From the NCBI GenBank assembly GCA_028023455.1, contig JAQFVV010006337.1, forward strand, positions 1,289,001 to 1,353,000: a DNA stretch of 64,000 bases, written 5' to 3'. Shown in pieces: positions 48,086-60,157 of this stretch. The DNA is from Epiperipatus broadwayi (Eukaryota > Onychophora > Udeonychophora > Euonychophora > Peripatidae). The notes below the pieces were generated by a model. That model was not told where the DNA came from. It made no database searches and saw only the letters and a program-made list of their open reading frames with translations. The translations under genes and the position numbers were made by a program. Position 1 is the first letter of the stretch; every line of letters begins with the position of its first letter.

Positions 48086-51000
48086 ACAAAATTTGCAATT
48101 TTAAAAAATCAAATTTAAGTTTGTTAGTTTATTTACCCATCTACTCATGACAATAAAAAAAAATCAATTTTAAGCAATAATTACATTTTCATACAGTTAT
48201 ATTTATGGAATCATGTGACTAAAAAAGGCGCGCAAATATTTTACAATAAGATTCGTTATCTAAATTTACATCAACTTTAAAAAAAATCAAATTTAAGTTT
48301 ACTAGTTTATGAAATAATCTACTCATGACAATCAAATGGATATGGCCATATGAAATACAGCATATAAATTTAGAGTACTTAAACAGAAAAAGTAAAGGAA
48401 AAAATTGAAAAAAATATTAATTAAAAACCAACATGTTCAATAAACATAAAACTGATAGATTAAAAATACGATTATACTATATGCCAAAAGATTATGACTT
48501 ATAAAATACAAATGTTAAAAAATAATGATAGTGCAAAGACTGATTGCTAGTTTACATTTAAGTTTGCTAGTTTCTCAAGCATTTTTGGTAATAAAAAAGA
48601 AAAAACAATTTTCATAGTTATAAAAAATGTAATCATGTGATTAAAAAGTAAAATGCAATTTTGCAAATATTTAAAATTAATTTTAAGCAATAATTATATT
48701 TTCAGAGTTATACTTATGGACTCACATGAGAAAAAAAGGCAAGCTAACATCTTAAATTCAGATTCACTATCTAAATTTACATCAACCTTTAAAAAAATCA
48801 AATTTAAGTTTACTAGTTTATTAAACCATCTACTCATGACAATCAAAAGGATATGCCCATATGAAATAAAGCATATGAATTTAGAGTACTTAAACAGAAA
48901 AAGTAAAGAAAAAAATTGAAAAAAATATTAATTAAAAATCCACATGTTCAATAAATGTAAAATTGATAGAATGCAAAACAGCTGTGACTGCACTCTAAAT
49001 ATTAAATGTTTATAACTTCTAAATTATGAATGATATTAAAAGTCTGAATTTCCAAATACTGAAACATTATAACTTCTAATTACCAGAAATTCTTGGTTTG
49101 TCCCACGTAGATACTGTTTGAAATTCATCTCCTAAGGTCATAATGAAATCTACTCTTGATCGCGTGAGATCCACATGGGCTCTAGAAATCAATAATTTGC
49201 ATCAATACACCTAACTCTTGAAATCGATACAAATCTAATTATTTAAATGCAAGTGACTTTTACCATCAACAAATGAGCATGGAATCATGTTTAAAAAATA
49301 AATCTATTATTATAAAGTGCTGAAAAATCTAAAATTATTCAAATGGAAATCAATCTCTGATAATACACTATTTCTTAAATATTATAAATCTACATGCACT
49401 TGCTTGCCAATAAAAGTTTAAAAACTTAAGTGAATCACTTAAGTTTAGAGCGTACATTTTATATACATCAACACTTACAGACAGTGCTCAAATCACAGCT
49501 TAAATCTATTGTGTGCTGATGTTATAATCAAATATTCAACTGTACAAATCTATTTAAAGTATTGGAGGAAAATAATTTCAGATTTTTTAGTGCGTTATAA
49601 TAATATATTTACATTTATGAGTCATTTGTCTAGTCATCGGTGGTTAAAAATGAAACACTGTCTTTCTCCTGCAATAGTTTAAATAGATTTGTACAATTGA
49701 ATATTTGATTATAACATCAGGCACACAATAGACTCAAGCCCTGATTTAAGCATGATCTGTAAGAATTGGTTTATACAAAATATATGCTCTAAACTTAAGT
49801 GATTCACTTAAGTTTTTTTAAACTCTTATCAGTGAAAGAGTGCACATAGATTTATAATACCTAAGAAATAGGCATTATCGGAGATTGACTTCCATTTGAA
49901 TAATTAAAAAAAATAAATAGATTTTATTATTGCTAATACAAAAACTTACTTAAAATTATTTATGTTAAAATTGTTTAGGTTTTTAAAAATTGCCTTTCAC
50001 CTGCAATAAGTCTTTCTGATCTTTATTCTTTTGTTAATTACTTTAAAATATCCAAACCTTTCTATATTTAAGTAAATAGAGATAAAACCTCAGTATTGTT
50101 GACATGTGATCATATGATTTGAAAATGTCTATAAAAGATGAATTTTGATCCACTGAATGATCATGGCTGGAAGCCAAAATTAAGATATTAAAAAAAATGA
50201 GAGGGATGTCACCAGATCTTTTATAATCCCATTTAGATGCAATTTGTTGGCAGATGGACAAAAAACATCTAATTGAAAGAGATTAATTTATTAAATTTCT
50301 TAAAGATGCTAAAGATACCTACTGATGGTTAGTGTTTATCTTATTTAAAAGTAAATATCTTTTACATTTAAAATAATCAAATTTTTATTTATATAAGTTA
50401 CTATTCTTTTTATTTTCTAGTATATGTATTTCAATGTGGACCTTCTCCTTTATAATTATCATCTCCAAGCATTATTTTAAATTGGAAAAAGAAAAGTGTC
50501 AGTTTTTAAAAAACTAAAGAATTTTAACAAAATGAAGGAATCACATTTATTAATTTTTTATTTATTCTTAACTTTAGACAATATTTGTATCAGCAATAAT
50601 AAAATCTATTTATTTTCTTTAAACATGTTTTGGTGTTCATTTGTTGATGGTAAAAGTCACATGCATGTAAATAACTAGAGATTTTATATCAATTTCAAAA
50701 GTTCGATGTAACTATCCAAATTATCAAATTCTAGAGCCCGTGTGGATATCACATGATCAAGAATATATTCCATTATGATGTTAGATGAATTTCAAACAGT
50801 ATCTACATGGGACAAACCAAAAATTTCTGGTAATTAGAAGTTATAATGTTTCAGTATTTAGAAATTCAGACTTTTAATAACATTCATAGTTTAGAAGTTA
50901 TAAACATTTAATATTTAGAGTGTGGTCACTGCCATTTTGAATTCTATAAATGTTACATTTATTGAACATGTGGATTTTTGATTAATATTTTTTTCAATTT

Positions 51001-51798
51001 TTTCCTTTACTTTTTCTGTTTAAGTACTCTAAATTTATATGCATTATTTCAAATGGGCATATCCTTTTGATTGTCATGAATGGGTGGTTTAATAAACTAG
51101 TAAACTTAAATTTGATTTTTTTAAAGGTTGATGTAAATTTAGATAATGAATCTGAATTTAAGATGTTTGCATGCCTTTTTTGTCACATGATTCCATAAGT
51201 ATAACTGTATGAAAATAAAATTATTGCTTAAAATTAATTTCAAATATATGCAAAATTGCATTTTACTTTTTTAATCACATGAATACATTTTTTATAACTA
51301 TGAAACTTGTTTTTTTTTTATTACCAAAAATGCTTGATAAATGAGCAAACTTAAATTTAAACTAGCAATCCACCTTTGCACCATCATTATTTTTTAACAT
51401 TCGTATTTTATAAGTTATAATCTTTTGGTATACAGTATAATTTGTATTTTAAATCTATCAATTTTACATTTATTGAATAAGTGGATTTTTAATATTTTTT
51501 CCTTTCCTTTTTCTGTTTAAGTACTCTAAATTCATATTCTTTACTTCAAATGGGCATATCCTTTTGGTTGTCACGAGTAGATGGTTTAATAAACTAGTAA
51601 ACTTAAATTTGATTTTTTAAAAGGTTGATGTAAATTTAGATAACAAATCTGAATGTAAAATATTTGCATATCTATTTTAACCACGTGATTCCATAAATAT
51701 GTAATTATTGCTTAAAATTGATTTTTTTTATTGTCTTGAGTAGATGGTTAAATAAACTAGAAAACTTAAATTTGATTTTTAAAAATTGCAAATTTTGA
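48086..51798. repeat. Compound palindrome of 3.7 kb with internal tandem repeats
   Basis: The left half (48086 to about 49610) is repeated inverted in the right half (about 49625-51798). Clear pairs are 48360-48400 with 51000-51040 (TTTAGAGTACTTAAACAGAA), 49095-49140 with 50795-50840, 49265-49320 with 50600-50655, and 49420-49530 with 49700-49820. Each half also contains a ~510-bp direct duplication (starts near 48165 and 48680, mirrored near 51720 and 51230). The arms are about 80-85% matched by eye, and the right arm is interrupted by an insert at about 49903-50618. Long inverted repeats built of tandem subrepeats are characteristic of foldback (FB)-type elements. No transposase was found. 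Confidence 0.85.
49903..50618. repeat. Nested inverted-repeat insertion in the palindrome's right arm
   Basis: AAATAAATAGATTTTATTAT near 49908 and its reverse complement near 50590-50616 bound a ~660-bp segment that the left arm of the large palindrome lacks. Inner flanks (GTTAAAATT..TTTAGGTTTTTAAAAA versus its inverse near 50490-50530) also pair weakly. No coding potential seen. Confidence 0.6.
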
Positions 51799-51826
51799 GT
51801 TTGTCATCCAAATTAAGGTTTAAATA

Positions 51827-52136
51827 ATTGTCCATGCTGGCAAAAGCTAAATAGTTGGCCTGGTTTACAGTAGACCAATTTCAAATCCAGCCACAAGATT
51901 GACTGTTGATTTATTTTATTATTAATCACTTATAATGATGAGTATTACTTATACTTATTTTTACATGTTGATAATGCTGGTGAATTTTGTTCTAAGGAAT
52001 TAACTGTGCTGATCTCTTAGAACAATCTATCATGCTCATCCTTTTGACATTAAAAATTTATATATATATTTCTTGAGGATAACCAAACAATTTCTCACAA
52101 CCCTGATGGTTTAAAACCCTGATATTCTGTAGAGTT
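51827..52136 (+). repeat. Dispersed ~320-bp repeat, copy 1
   Basis: Starts AAATTAAGGTTTAAA and ends near CTGTAGAGTTAG. It aligns in the same orientation to 60622-60968, which carries a ~25-bp extra segment. The first 100 bases contain TAGTTGGCCTGG and AATTTCAAATCCAGCC, which faintly resemble tRNA A and B boxes. It could be a second tRNA-SINE family, but this is tentative. Confidence 0.7.
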
Positions 52137-53099
52137 AGAAATGCCTACCCAACTTGGGCTGAGGATGTTCACATACTCGTGGCCATCACCTCATGTACAA
52201 CCCCCTTATTTTCTCATAGTGTTACAAATGGTGGTCAAACTGTGGGCATGATAACCATATAATTTGAATCTCGGAAATACAACTAAAAGACAAAATCTTG
52301 TATTTTGATGCAGAATTAATTTAAACATAATGATGTGAAATTTGACAAGAGTATAGAGAATAATTGTTATAATTCAATTATAAATGAAAAATTTGAAATA
52401 TTAATATTTATTTAAGGAATTCATTTTTAAAGTTGAACAAAATAATCAAGGTGTGATTTAAAAGATTGGATTAAGTTTTTGACTGGTGAAATTTGTTTAG
52501 AGATATGATGAAAGATGGGGTGTTGTGTTGTTGGCTTGAAGATGCAGTGTTTTTTCATGCAATGCCACAGAGTGTTCTTTCTCAGGAATTGGTCCAACCC
52601 TTTTCAGATTTTTTTTGATTGTTTATCATGGTCCAGTTAACATAGTCCTGCCATGGTCCCTAGTTTCTAAGTCTCCAAAAAAAAAAAGGAGCAAGGCATA
52701 GTTAATATTTTCCAGCCCCTAAGACTCAAAGGAGCAGGCCTTTGGAAAGATTTTTGCATTTTTATTCCATATAAAGAGACATGGTAGCTTATAGTGTTGA
52801 AATTGAGATGGATCTTTGAGAGTACATGCTGCATTGTATACTTATAGTCCAGTGATGGGATTCTGTATCTATCCCAAAATTGCAAGTCACTATGCATTAT
52901 TTTGCTGTCAGATTCTCATCAGATCTCTAAAAAAGGTTTTGATAAATGGTTCTCAACATGAATGTGTGTTTGTACATGTACTTATAATAAAAATACAATA
53001 AAAATTATCATCAGTCACACACATATGACAAGGTAGAATTGGAGAATAAAGCAGAGAAATAAATTAATGAAATACAACCAAGTACTGAAACAATAAGGT
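52137..53099. other. Unassigned DNA
   Basis: The part at 52500-52940 is less AT-rich and carries a 76-codon minus frame (52897-52667). No recognised protein or repeat. Confidence 0.45.
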
Positions 53100-55700
53100 T
53101 GAAGGAAAGGCAGATTAGGGATAATAATATAGTAGTCTTGTTAGTTAAGGTAAAATATGGATGCCTGGAAGAGGAGGTGATGTCAAGCTTACTTTATGAG
53201 ATATTTTTTTAAAGTTCAGATTTGTAGTTTTGATGTAAAACTAATTCAATAGGTTTTTTTGTTATTTTTTTGAAGAATAAAAGTCTATAATAGAAAAAAT
53301 ATATGCTGACAAGAGGAAAAATGAAAAAGATGGAAGAACATGATCCAAAAGAAGACAATCAGTAACCAATGGAAAAATGATTCAGAGAGTAGAGGAGGCT
53401 TCCGTGTTGTCCCAATTAATAGAATTGTTTAAGGAAGAGAATAAAAAAACCAACAAAGAGAAGATGATAAACAAAAAACAAGAGTAAAAACAAAGACCAC
53501 CAAAAAACAAAAAATGAGAGTAAAAACAAAGACCACCAAAAAGAAGATGATAATAAACAAAGAGAATAAGAGAATAAAAAGAGAGATCAACAAAGGGATG
53601 ATAATAAACAAAGAGAAGAAGAGAATAAAAAAGAAACCAACATAAATAAAAGGATAGTATGATTTAACATAAATAAGAGGATAGTTTAAAGAATCAACAA
53701 AGAGAAGCAGAAAATAGAAAAATAACAGAAGAAATTAATAAAAGTAGATATGCTACAGAAAATTGATGAAAACTGTAAAAATATGGCTAATGAAATAGCA
53801 GAACAAATCAAACAAATTAAAGAAGTTCCGAATGTAGTGAAACAAAACAAAAAAAAGAACAGGATATGAAAATAAAAAAGATACAAGAAGTAATGAATAA
53901 TAAAATTAGCCAAGTGCAGGAGGCAATAGAATCTGTAAATAATAAAATCAATGAAGCCTGAAATTGGTACAAGAGCACATAGGGGACCTGGCTAAACAAT
54001 TTAAATTCCTGTAGGTCAGAGATGATTATAGAATCAGAGAAAGACTAAAATAATTAGAGAATGACCATAGACAAGATGGTCAATCTGAAAGGAAATAGTC
54101 ATGTTTACATTAAAAAAAAATTGAAAATACAAAAATAGAAGAAGAAAAGATAGTCAATATACAAATCAAATATGTAAACTAGTTCCTTAAAATAAACACT
54201 TTTTCAGGAAATGTTGCTGAGGCACCTATTGAATTGTCTGGAAAGATATTTTACCATTAATACCATGACTGAACAGGCAAAGTTAGCAATATCATGTAGC
54301 CATCTTCAAGGTGCAATCCAGACATGATGAGATCCACTATTTATCCATCCTCATAATTTTATTGAGTTCAAGCAAGAAATCTTGAAGTGCTACAGGAGTG
54401 AGGATTACCAGAAAGGGGTGAAACATAAAGAATACCAAAAGAAGTATCATCCTGGTGAGCTCTACACTCCATAAGCAAATAGTGAAATTGAGAGCACTCA
54501 CTGCAGATACTCTCTCAGAGTTACAAATAATAAGAATAATAAAACAGCTTCCCAAGCCATATTGAAAGGATGTTAATTGATGCTGACAGGCATACAACTG
54601 AGCAGGTGGCAGAGTTATTAAATGCATTTGACAGAAGCAAAACTGCAGATGCTAAAAAAGAAAAGGGATTTAAACCTCCATATAAATCAACCTACAGAGA
54701 AGATAATAAATAATCCACATATGAATGCTATCCAATATGGGAAGAGGGAAATCAAGACTACGCCATGGTATCAGGATGGAAGAAATGATGTGCCATCATG
54801 GAAAAGAAAGTGGAGATCAACTGGTAATATCCACAGTCCTATAAGAAGCTGAATAAACCTCTATCTAAATCAACCTACAGAGAAGATAATAATCCACATA
54901 TGAATGCTATCCAATCCAATATGGGAAGAGGGAAATAAAGACTGCCATGGTATCAGGATGTAAGAAATGATGTGCCACCATAGAAAAGGGAGTGGAGATC
55001 AACTGGTAATATCCACAGTCCTACAAGAAGCTGAATAATTATAAGATCTGGAAGTTGATCATACATTTATGAAGAAGATACTCATCAGGAATCATTCATT
55101 ATCCTTTGACAGAACCCAATAATTGGACAAACCAGAAGTAGATCACATCACAACATAGAATTATTATCGGAAAATTATTATGATCCTGTCTCCTAAAGCA
55201 GAGTGCAGTTATACTTCTGACCAAGGAAACAAAATAAGGCAAAATAATGAAACTGAGGAAAGAAGATACTTCGAAAAAAAATTGGGGGTAAATAGAAGGA
55301 AGTATCAGAGCATTGACTTCAGTGCTGAAGGTGAATGGTGATATTCTTATAGACATAGGGATGCAGTGTGTTCATGATGCTCAAGGTTTTATCTTTGCAC
55401 TGCACCTACCTAAGGTTTAAACTTTTTTTGAATAAGATTTTCAGAGGAGCTGGACTTTCTATCAGTAGAATACTGAATTGTCTACCATGGGTGTGGAGCC
55501 TATAAAACTTGTAAAGTAAATGAGTAAGGTATTCCACATGGCCAAACATTACTTTGGTAATTTTTTTCTCTCAATGTAATTTCTGGATAGTAAGTTGTAT
55601 TTGTGCTTAAACTGAGATAGCTTTTATGGTGCACATGCTGCACAGCAATCTTGTGCTCTGTGATGAAGTTTTTGTCCATCATGATGACAAAGGCAGGCTT
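53100..55700 (+). pseudogene. LTR-retrotransposon gag-protease remains
   Basis: At 53250-54000 the plus strand encodes highly charged Lys/Glu/Asn coiled-coil sequence in tandem short repeats ('MLQKIDENCKNMANEIAEQI' near 53745). This is like the N-terminal gag coiled coils of some LTR elements. Near 54340-54560, 'HNFIEFKQEILKCYRSEDYQ' plus an E-Y-x-K-K-Y-H-P-G-E-L-Y helix and L-R-A-L-T-A-D-T-L fits a gag capsid-like domain (W/F-x-x-F-K-x-x-F...Y-x-x-L-x-x-R..G). At 55340-55690, 'NGDILIDIG' and 'GAHAAQQSCAL' could be the D-T-G and C-I-L-G-x-D-F parts of an aspartic protease. Frameshifts are frequent. No RT or integrase is left. Confidence 0.5.
54689..55036 (+). repeat. Tandem duplication, unit ~179 bp, inside the gag remains
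   Basis: CAACCTACAGAGAAGATAAT...CAGTCCTAYAAGAAGCTGAATAA occurs twice in a row, starting at about 54689 and 54868, with about 92% identity by eye. Confidence 0.85.
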
Positions 55701-55738
55701 GCAAATATTAGGCCAATAGTCAGCCTATCTCCAAATAT

Positions 55739-55973
55739 AACAATAGATCAAATAAATGAGACTGTTACCAGCAACCAAACAACCTAACATGGCTTAATTA
55801 AAAATTATAACCCAGCTTGTAAGTCTGTGTAAATGTTAAGATCCAGCAAAGCATGACTAACAATAGACCCAAGAAATGAGACAATTACTTTTGACCAAAT
55901 CAAGGCTTAATAAATTGTAACCCAGCTTGAAAGTCTTGTGTAATTGTTAATGCACAGAAAAGCAGGACTAATG
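55739..55973 (+). repeat. Tandem duplication, unit ~120 bp
   Basis: AACAATAGA.C.A.AAATGAGAC...AACCCAGCTTG.AAGTC...GACTAA is present twice (starts 55739 and 55859), about 80% identical. Confidence 0.8.
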
Positions 55974-57059
55974 TAAATTTTTGTTGTAGTGAAATGAACA
56001 AACTAAAATATCAAGAAAGAGGTTCAACTCAATTTCACTTCCCATATAAAATCAGCGTAATGTAACCTGTTGGTTACATAGCTGCACTAAGAAAATTAAA
56101 TAATTAGATAATTGGTAGCAAGTTCCTCAGGATTGAGAATAAAATTATTTTATTAATGGGGAAAAGTAATATTTAAATTTTCTTAAACCTATTTTTAAAG
56201 GGTCATTATTTAACTAATTAATGGGGGGAAAGTAAGATTTAAATTTTCTTAAACATATTTTTAAAGAGTAATTATTTAACTCAATATTTGTAAAATCCCC
56301 ATATGATAGTATGAAAAATCTTAAACATTAAATATATTTAAGAGTATTTTTTTAAAAAAAAAAAAGAGATGGAAGAACAAAATAAGATTTTAATAACTTT
56401 GTAAATTTTATTTTAATTAATCAGAGTTGTTTTTATCCCTCTCTTATGAAAAGAAAACTCAAAGCAGTGGAATTAACTGATTATCTTGTTGTTTTTTTTG
56501 TTGCAAGTTTTGGTTTTTAATAAGAAAGAAATGCCAAGGATTTTATAATATTAATTTGGGTTCTTGACTTGTTTTCAATATCTATGATTAAAAAGTAAAT
56601 GATCTGAAACAATTGTATTTATAAATTTTTATCTAATTGGTTGTCATGAAGATTATCATATAAGAAACAAATTATAATTGGCTTCTGGGCAAGATTGTTC
56701 TAGAAAAAATGTCTGGGGAGTGTGAATTACTTTTATACCCAAGTGTCTGGAGAAAGGTATTGCTAACTTAGCTGTTGAAAAGAGCAGTCAAATCTTGATC
56801 ATGGGTCTGCAAAATATTGAAATTATTCTGAACTTAAACCCAAACCTAATCCAGCTGATACCAACTATTAAGTAAAATAGTTTTTTAATCAAGATTTTGG
56901 CATACTATGAGTTTAGCATTAAAAATAATTTGTACAATGAAAATCATGTGCTAAATCAGCTAAAAGCTAGGTATCACCTTCTTCCATGTAATCTACTTTC
57001 ACTGGAATAAAAAATGTAGAGAAGGTATACCCCTAAAGTAGTCTGCAATTTTGCTTTCA
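55974..57059. other. Unassigned DNA
   Basis: Contains a short duplicated segment, TTTAAATTTTCTTAAAC.TATTTTTAAAG, at about 56172-56200 and 56236-56265. No gene seen. Confidence 0.5.
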
Positions 57060-57275
57060 ACCAAGAGCAATGAGTCTCTGTCTGCCTCTGTCTCACCTGG
57101 AAATTCAAAAGAAGAACCAAATAGACAAATTTTGCTATTTTTTAATTACCTGGAATTGCTACAGACCAGGAAAAGGACACCTTAACCATGCCATATCTAA
57201 GAAAGAAGCTTTCAAGGAAAAACTCAATCAAATGTGCAACTGAAAAGGACTCCATTAACACTAAAGCCATAGCTA
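57060..57275 (+). pseudogene. Possible gag zinc-knuckle fragment
   Basis: The frame encodes 'WNCYRPGKGHLNHA' at about 57149-57190, like C-x2-C-x4-H-x4-C knuckles but with three of the four ligands unclear. Charged sequence surrounds it. It may belong to the LTR remains upstream. Weak evidence. Confidence 0.25.
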
Positions 57276-57467
57276 GTGGTATTATTTTTTATTATGTGTG
57301 CACACTTTTTATTAATAAAAAATTTTCTGTTTCATAAATGTAATAAGTTTTTTTTGTATGTTGAATAAGAATTGATAACAGTAAATACTTCACTAAGTTA
57401 AACTATTCCAAGTTATTAGACTTTTTTCTAAAACCCAGTCAATTTTCTCTTACAAATGGTAAAATAG

Positions 57468-57469
<2 letters not shown>

Positions 57470-57541
<72 letters not shown>
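57470..57541. repeat. (TA)n microsatellite
   Basis: About 72 bases of uninterrupted TA. A frame through it encodes only Tyr-Ile repeats and is not a gene. Confidence 0.95.
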
Positions 57542-57545
<4 letters not shown>

Positions 57546-57976
57546 TATTGAACTGGATACTCTATCTGATTCAAAAGTTCTATCATGTAAATTAAAACCA
57601 AATTCTATTTTTGTAAAATTAATAAATAAATAATATATGTGCAATATTACACATACTAATTTATAAGTTAAAATCTTATATTTTAAATCTCAACCAGTTT
57701 TAGTTTAAAATAATTTTTTATTTGTTTTTGTATGACACTTGTTTTTTTTTTAAGGTAATTAAAAGCAAGCAAAATTTAATTAATCTGGTTATAAAAGTAT
57801 TTTAATTAAAATACTTTTGATTTTTTTTTAAAGCTGAGATTTAGTTTGACATTTTTTAAAAAATTAATTTTGTGAGATAATGCCCTGGTCAGATGTTGTT
57901 TTTCTAATTGAGATTGGGTGGGAGATAGAGATTTACCCTGGTTGAAACTTGCAATAAAAGATTGTATGGGAGATAA

Positions 57977-58980
57977 TGATGGACATAAATAGCTCTGGGT
58001 TATTTCAGATATTCATTCAGATTATTCAGAGACTATTCTAGTCACTCAGCTTATTTATTCTGAATGCTTAGATTATTCACCTTATTATTGAGGATTCATC
58101 CAGATTTTTTCTGCTAATGAACTACTGCATCACTGACTGATAGTAGCAGACATCCAGACTCCATGCCTATAATCTACATCATGAAGAATCTCCATAACAT
58201 GATGGGCTAAACCTTTCCAAAGATAAACCTCCAGAGCTCCAAAATTGTGACTTCAATCATGATCTAAGCACCTAGTCCAGAGCTGATTCCTGATAATGCT
58301 TCCATTCTCCTGAACCTGCAGTGAATTAAAGTCACCATATAGAACTCTTTATAAATTGAACATTGCATGACCAACAGAACAATATTATCTTGAGGTAATG
58401 TATCTTTCCATATTAAAATCAGGGCTAAATCTCAAATTAAGTCTCTATCAAATCTCAGCTTAATCTTACAAAGTAACTTACTTTTTTATGTGATATCTTT
58501 TGTCTATTAAAGGTAGATATTTTTTTTAGCATTTATTCTATGTATGTTCTTATCACATTTATAGTGTGTATTGGAATCTTAGTTTTAAGATTTCATGCTT
58601 GCTTTAAGTTTATTCATCAGAGCATGTACTGAGAGTATATTTCGTAAAGCTATTTGTATTTATAATCATTTTACTTTCTTAATAAACACTTGGGCAGATG
58701 TAAATAATTTTCTGATTACTTACTTGTCTCCTATTGAAACTTTTAATTATTATATTGTAGCTTAAGTTTGGCCAATCGTTTGGTTGGTGATTCACCTGTT
58801 ATATATGTCTGTTCCCTTAAGTCAGAGATTTACTGCTCCCTCAATTTTAAATTATCTACACCGAAGTGTTTTCTAAGTTTTCTATTTCGTTAAATTGGAG
58901 ATTTAAGTTTTCACCTGTTCTACAATTCATACTCCATCATATTCATTTACCATTTTTTGTGTGTTCTTGCATTGTAATCA
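57977..58980 (+). mobile_element. Candidate long terminal repeat (~1 kb)
   Basis: The proposed ends are TGAT (57977) and ATCA (58980), a 4-base inverted terminus with the TG...CA rule. A purine-rich GGGAGATAA lies directly before the start (57968-57976) and a primer-binding-site-like TGGGGCGATC lies two bases after the end. A TATAAATT near 58349 and AATAAA near 58680 could serve as promoter and poly(A) signal of the LTR. There is no second copy in the window, so the start is inferred from these features only. Confidence 0.5.
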
Positions 58981-58982
58981 AT

Positions 58983-58992
58983 TGGGGCGATC
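58983..58992 (+). promoter_or_regulatory. Primer-binding-site candidate TGGGGCGATC
   Basis: Starts with TGG two bases beyond the LTR end, as in Ty3/gypsy and BEL elements, and would pair with a tRNA whose 3' end is GATCGCCCCA. An ATG (58999) with 31 open codons follows ('MVNPAAGSADNMMSLVNNLG'), possibly the start of gag. Confidence 0.5.
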
Positions 58993-59061
58993 TTCAACAT
59001 GGTTAATCCTGCAGCAGGTTCTGCAGACAATATGATGTCACTAGTCAATAATCTAGGGATC

Positions 59062-59938
59062 GCTCACCCACGCTGGTTTCATTGATTCATGTAAGAAACT
59101 TTCATTTGCTATTCATTTTAAAACTTTTTGGGAGAAGGAAACCAGAGTTGTTTGGTAAATCATTGGCTGAAGAAAAATTCATACCCCCTTTTTAATTCTC
59201 TATTAGAAAATTAGTTTGTCTTCTAGAGCATTGATGTTTTATGTTTGTTAGCACATGCCTGGCAGAACTGCATTTATTGTATATAAATCTCTGTGCTTGA
59301 AAATTTTTATATTGCTCTTAATAAAATTTGAAAGTATTTAAAATTAGTTTCACTGATGTTTGTCCTAGTTTTATTTTCTCAATTGTCTAAACAATTTATC
59401 GAGCTCTTGCTTTCTCTGGATCTGGTTTCGGCAAATCATCTAAACAAGTTTTCCAGGTATGCAGTGATCTGGTGGCATCCTCCTTGATCAAAGGATTAAA
59501 TAACTGACCATTACAATATATGTATAATCTGCTATAAATCTTTTTTTTTTTTCTCAATTTGCCCTCTGGATAGAATCAAAGACTGTTATCTTTGACTTTT
59601 GAAAATGTTTAACAAACTCTTAGTTATTTTTAAAGAAAGAACCTAATGAATTTAAAGTCAATCCATGAATAAAATTAATTGGTTGGTTAATATAATTTTT
59701 GTGAATATATAAATATTTGATGAAATGAGTGTTTGAAATGTCATACTATCAGACCATCTTTGTTTTGTTGTTATTAATTAGATATTAAATAATTGTTTTT
59801 CAAAAAATATTCTTTTTAGTTTTAATTAGTTTATTCTATACTAATTTCTGTTTCATGAATTGCAGTGTGTATGATTTTACATCATGACAGATTAAACTAA
59901 GAGACTGCAAATCTCTCAAGCGCTTGTAACTATCAATA
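59062..59938. other. Unassigned DNA downstream of the LTR
   Basis: Less AT-rich around 59230-59500. No domain recognised. Might be internal sequence of the LTR element. Confidence 0.4.
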
Positions 59939-60023
59939 GCCAATCAGATCATAAATACTGGAACAGAGAATTAACAAGAAAAGGGTGGTAACCACCCTCT
60001 TCTTTACTTGTCTTTCTATATAT
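59939..60023 (+). promoter_or_regulatory. Possible promoter: CCAAT box, palindrome, TATA box
   Basis: GCCAATCAG (59939-59947) is followed by the exact 17-base palindrome AGGGTGGTAACCACCCT (59982-59998) and CTATATATCC (60016-60024). The spacing of CCAAT to TATA, about 75 bases, is normal. A transcript would start near 60050, before an ATG at 60118. TATA strings are common in this DNA, so the case rests on the combination. Confidence 0.35.
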
Positions 60024-60117
60024 CCAAGCCAGTCCAAAGTGTGAATCTTAAATATTTTCACACTCAACTCACTGAATTCAAATTACAAACATACAGCGTG
60101 AAATCTTTCGATTTACT

Positions 60118-60157
60118 ATGCAGGAGTTTATCGATGTTATAAATTGCAGAAATATAT
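60118..60157 (+). CDS. Hypothetical first coding exon
   Basis: ATG at 60118 opens 13 codons ('MQEFIDVINCRNI') plus one base up to a GTAAAT donor at 60158. It ends in phase 1, which matches the phase of the terminal exon at 61887. The donor is only moderately like the consensus, and the intron would be 1.73 kb. Supported only by phase agreement and the upstream promoter-like motifs. Confidence 0.25.

Noticed and set aside
53429-53999. Three overlapping minus frames rich in Phe, Leu and Ile that look like membrane proteins
   Set aside because: They are the antisense of the Lys/Glu/Asn-rich gag coiled-coil region.
57450-57644. 64-codon minus frame with a long Tyr-Ile repeat
   Set aside because: It is a translation of the (TA)n microsatellite.
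59245-59441. Solo LTR (TGTTAG...TATATAA...AATAAAA...AAACA)
   Set aside because: No flanking target duplication and no second copy; boundaries could be chosen at will.
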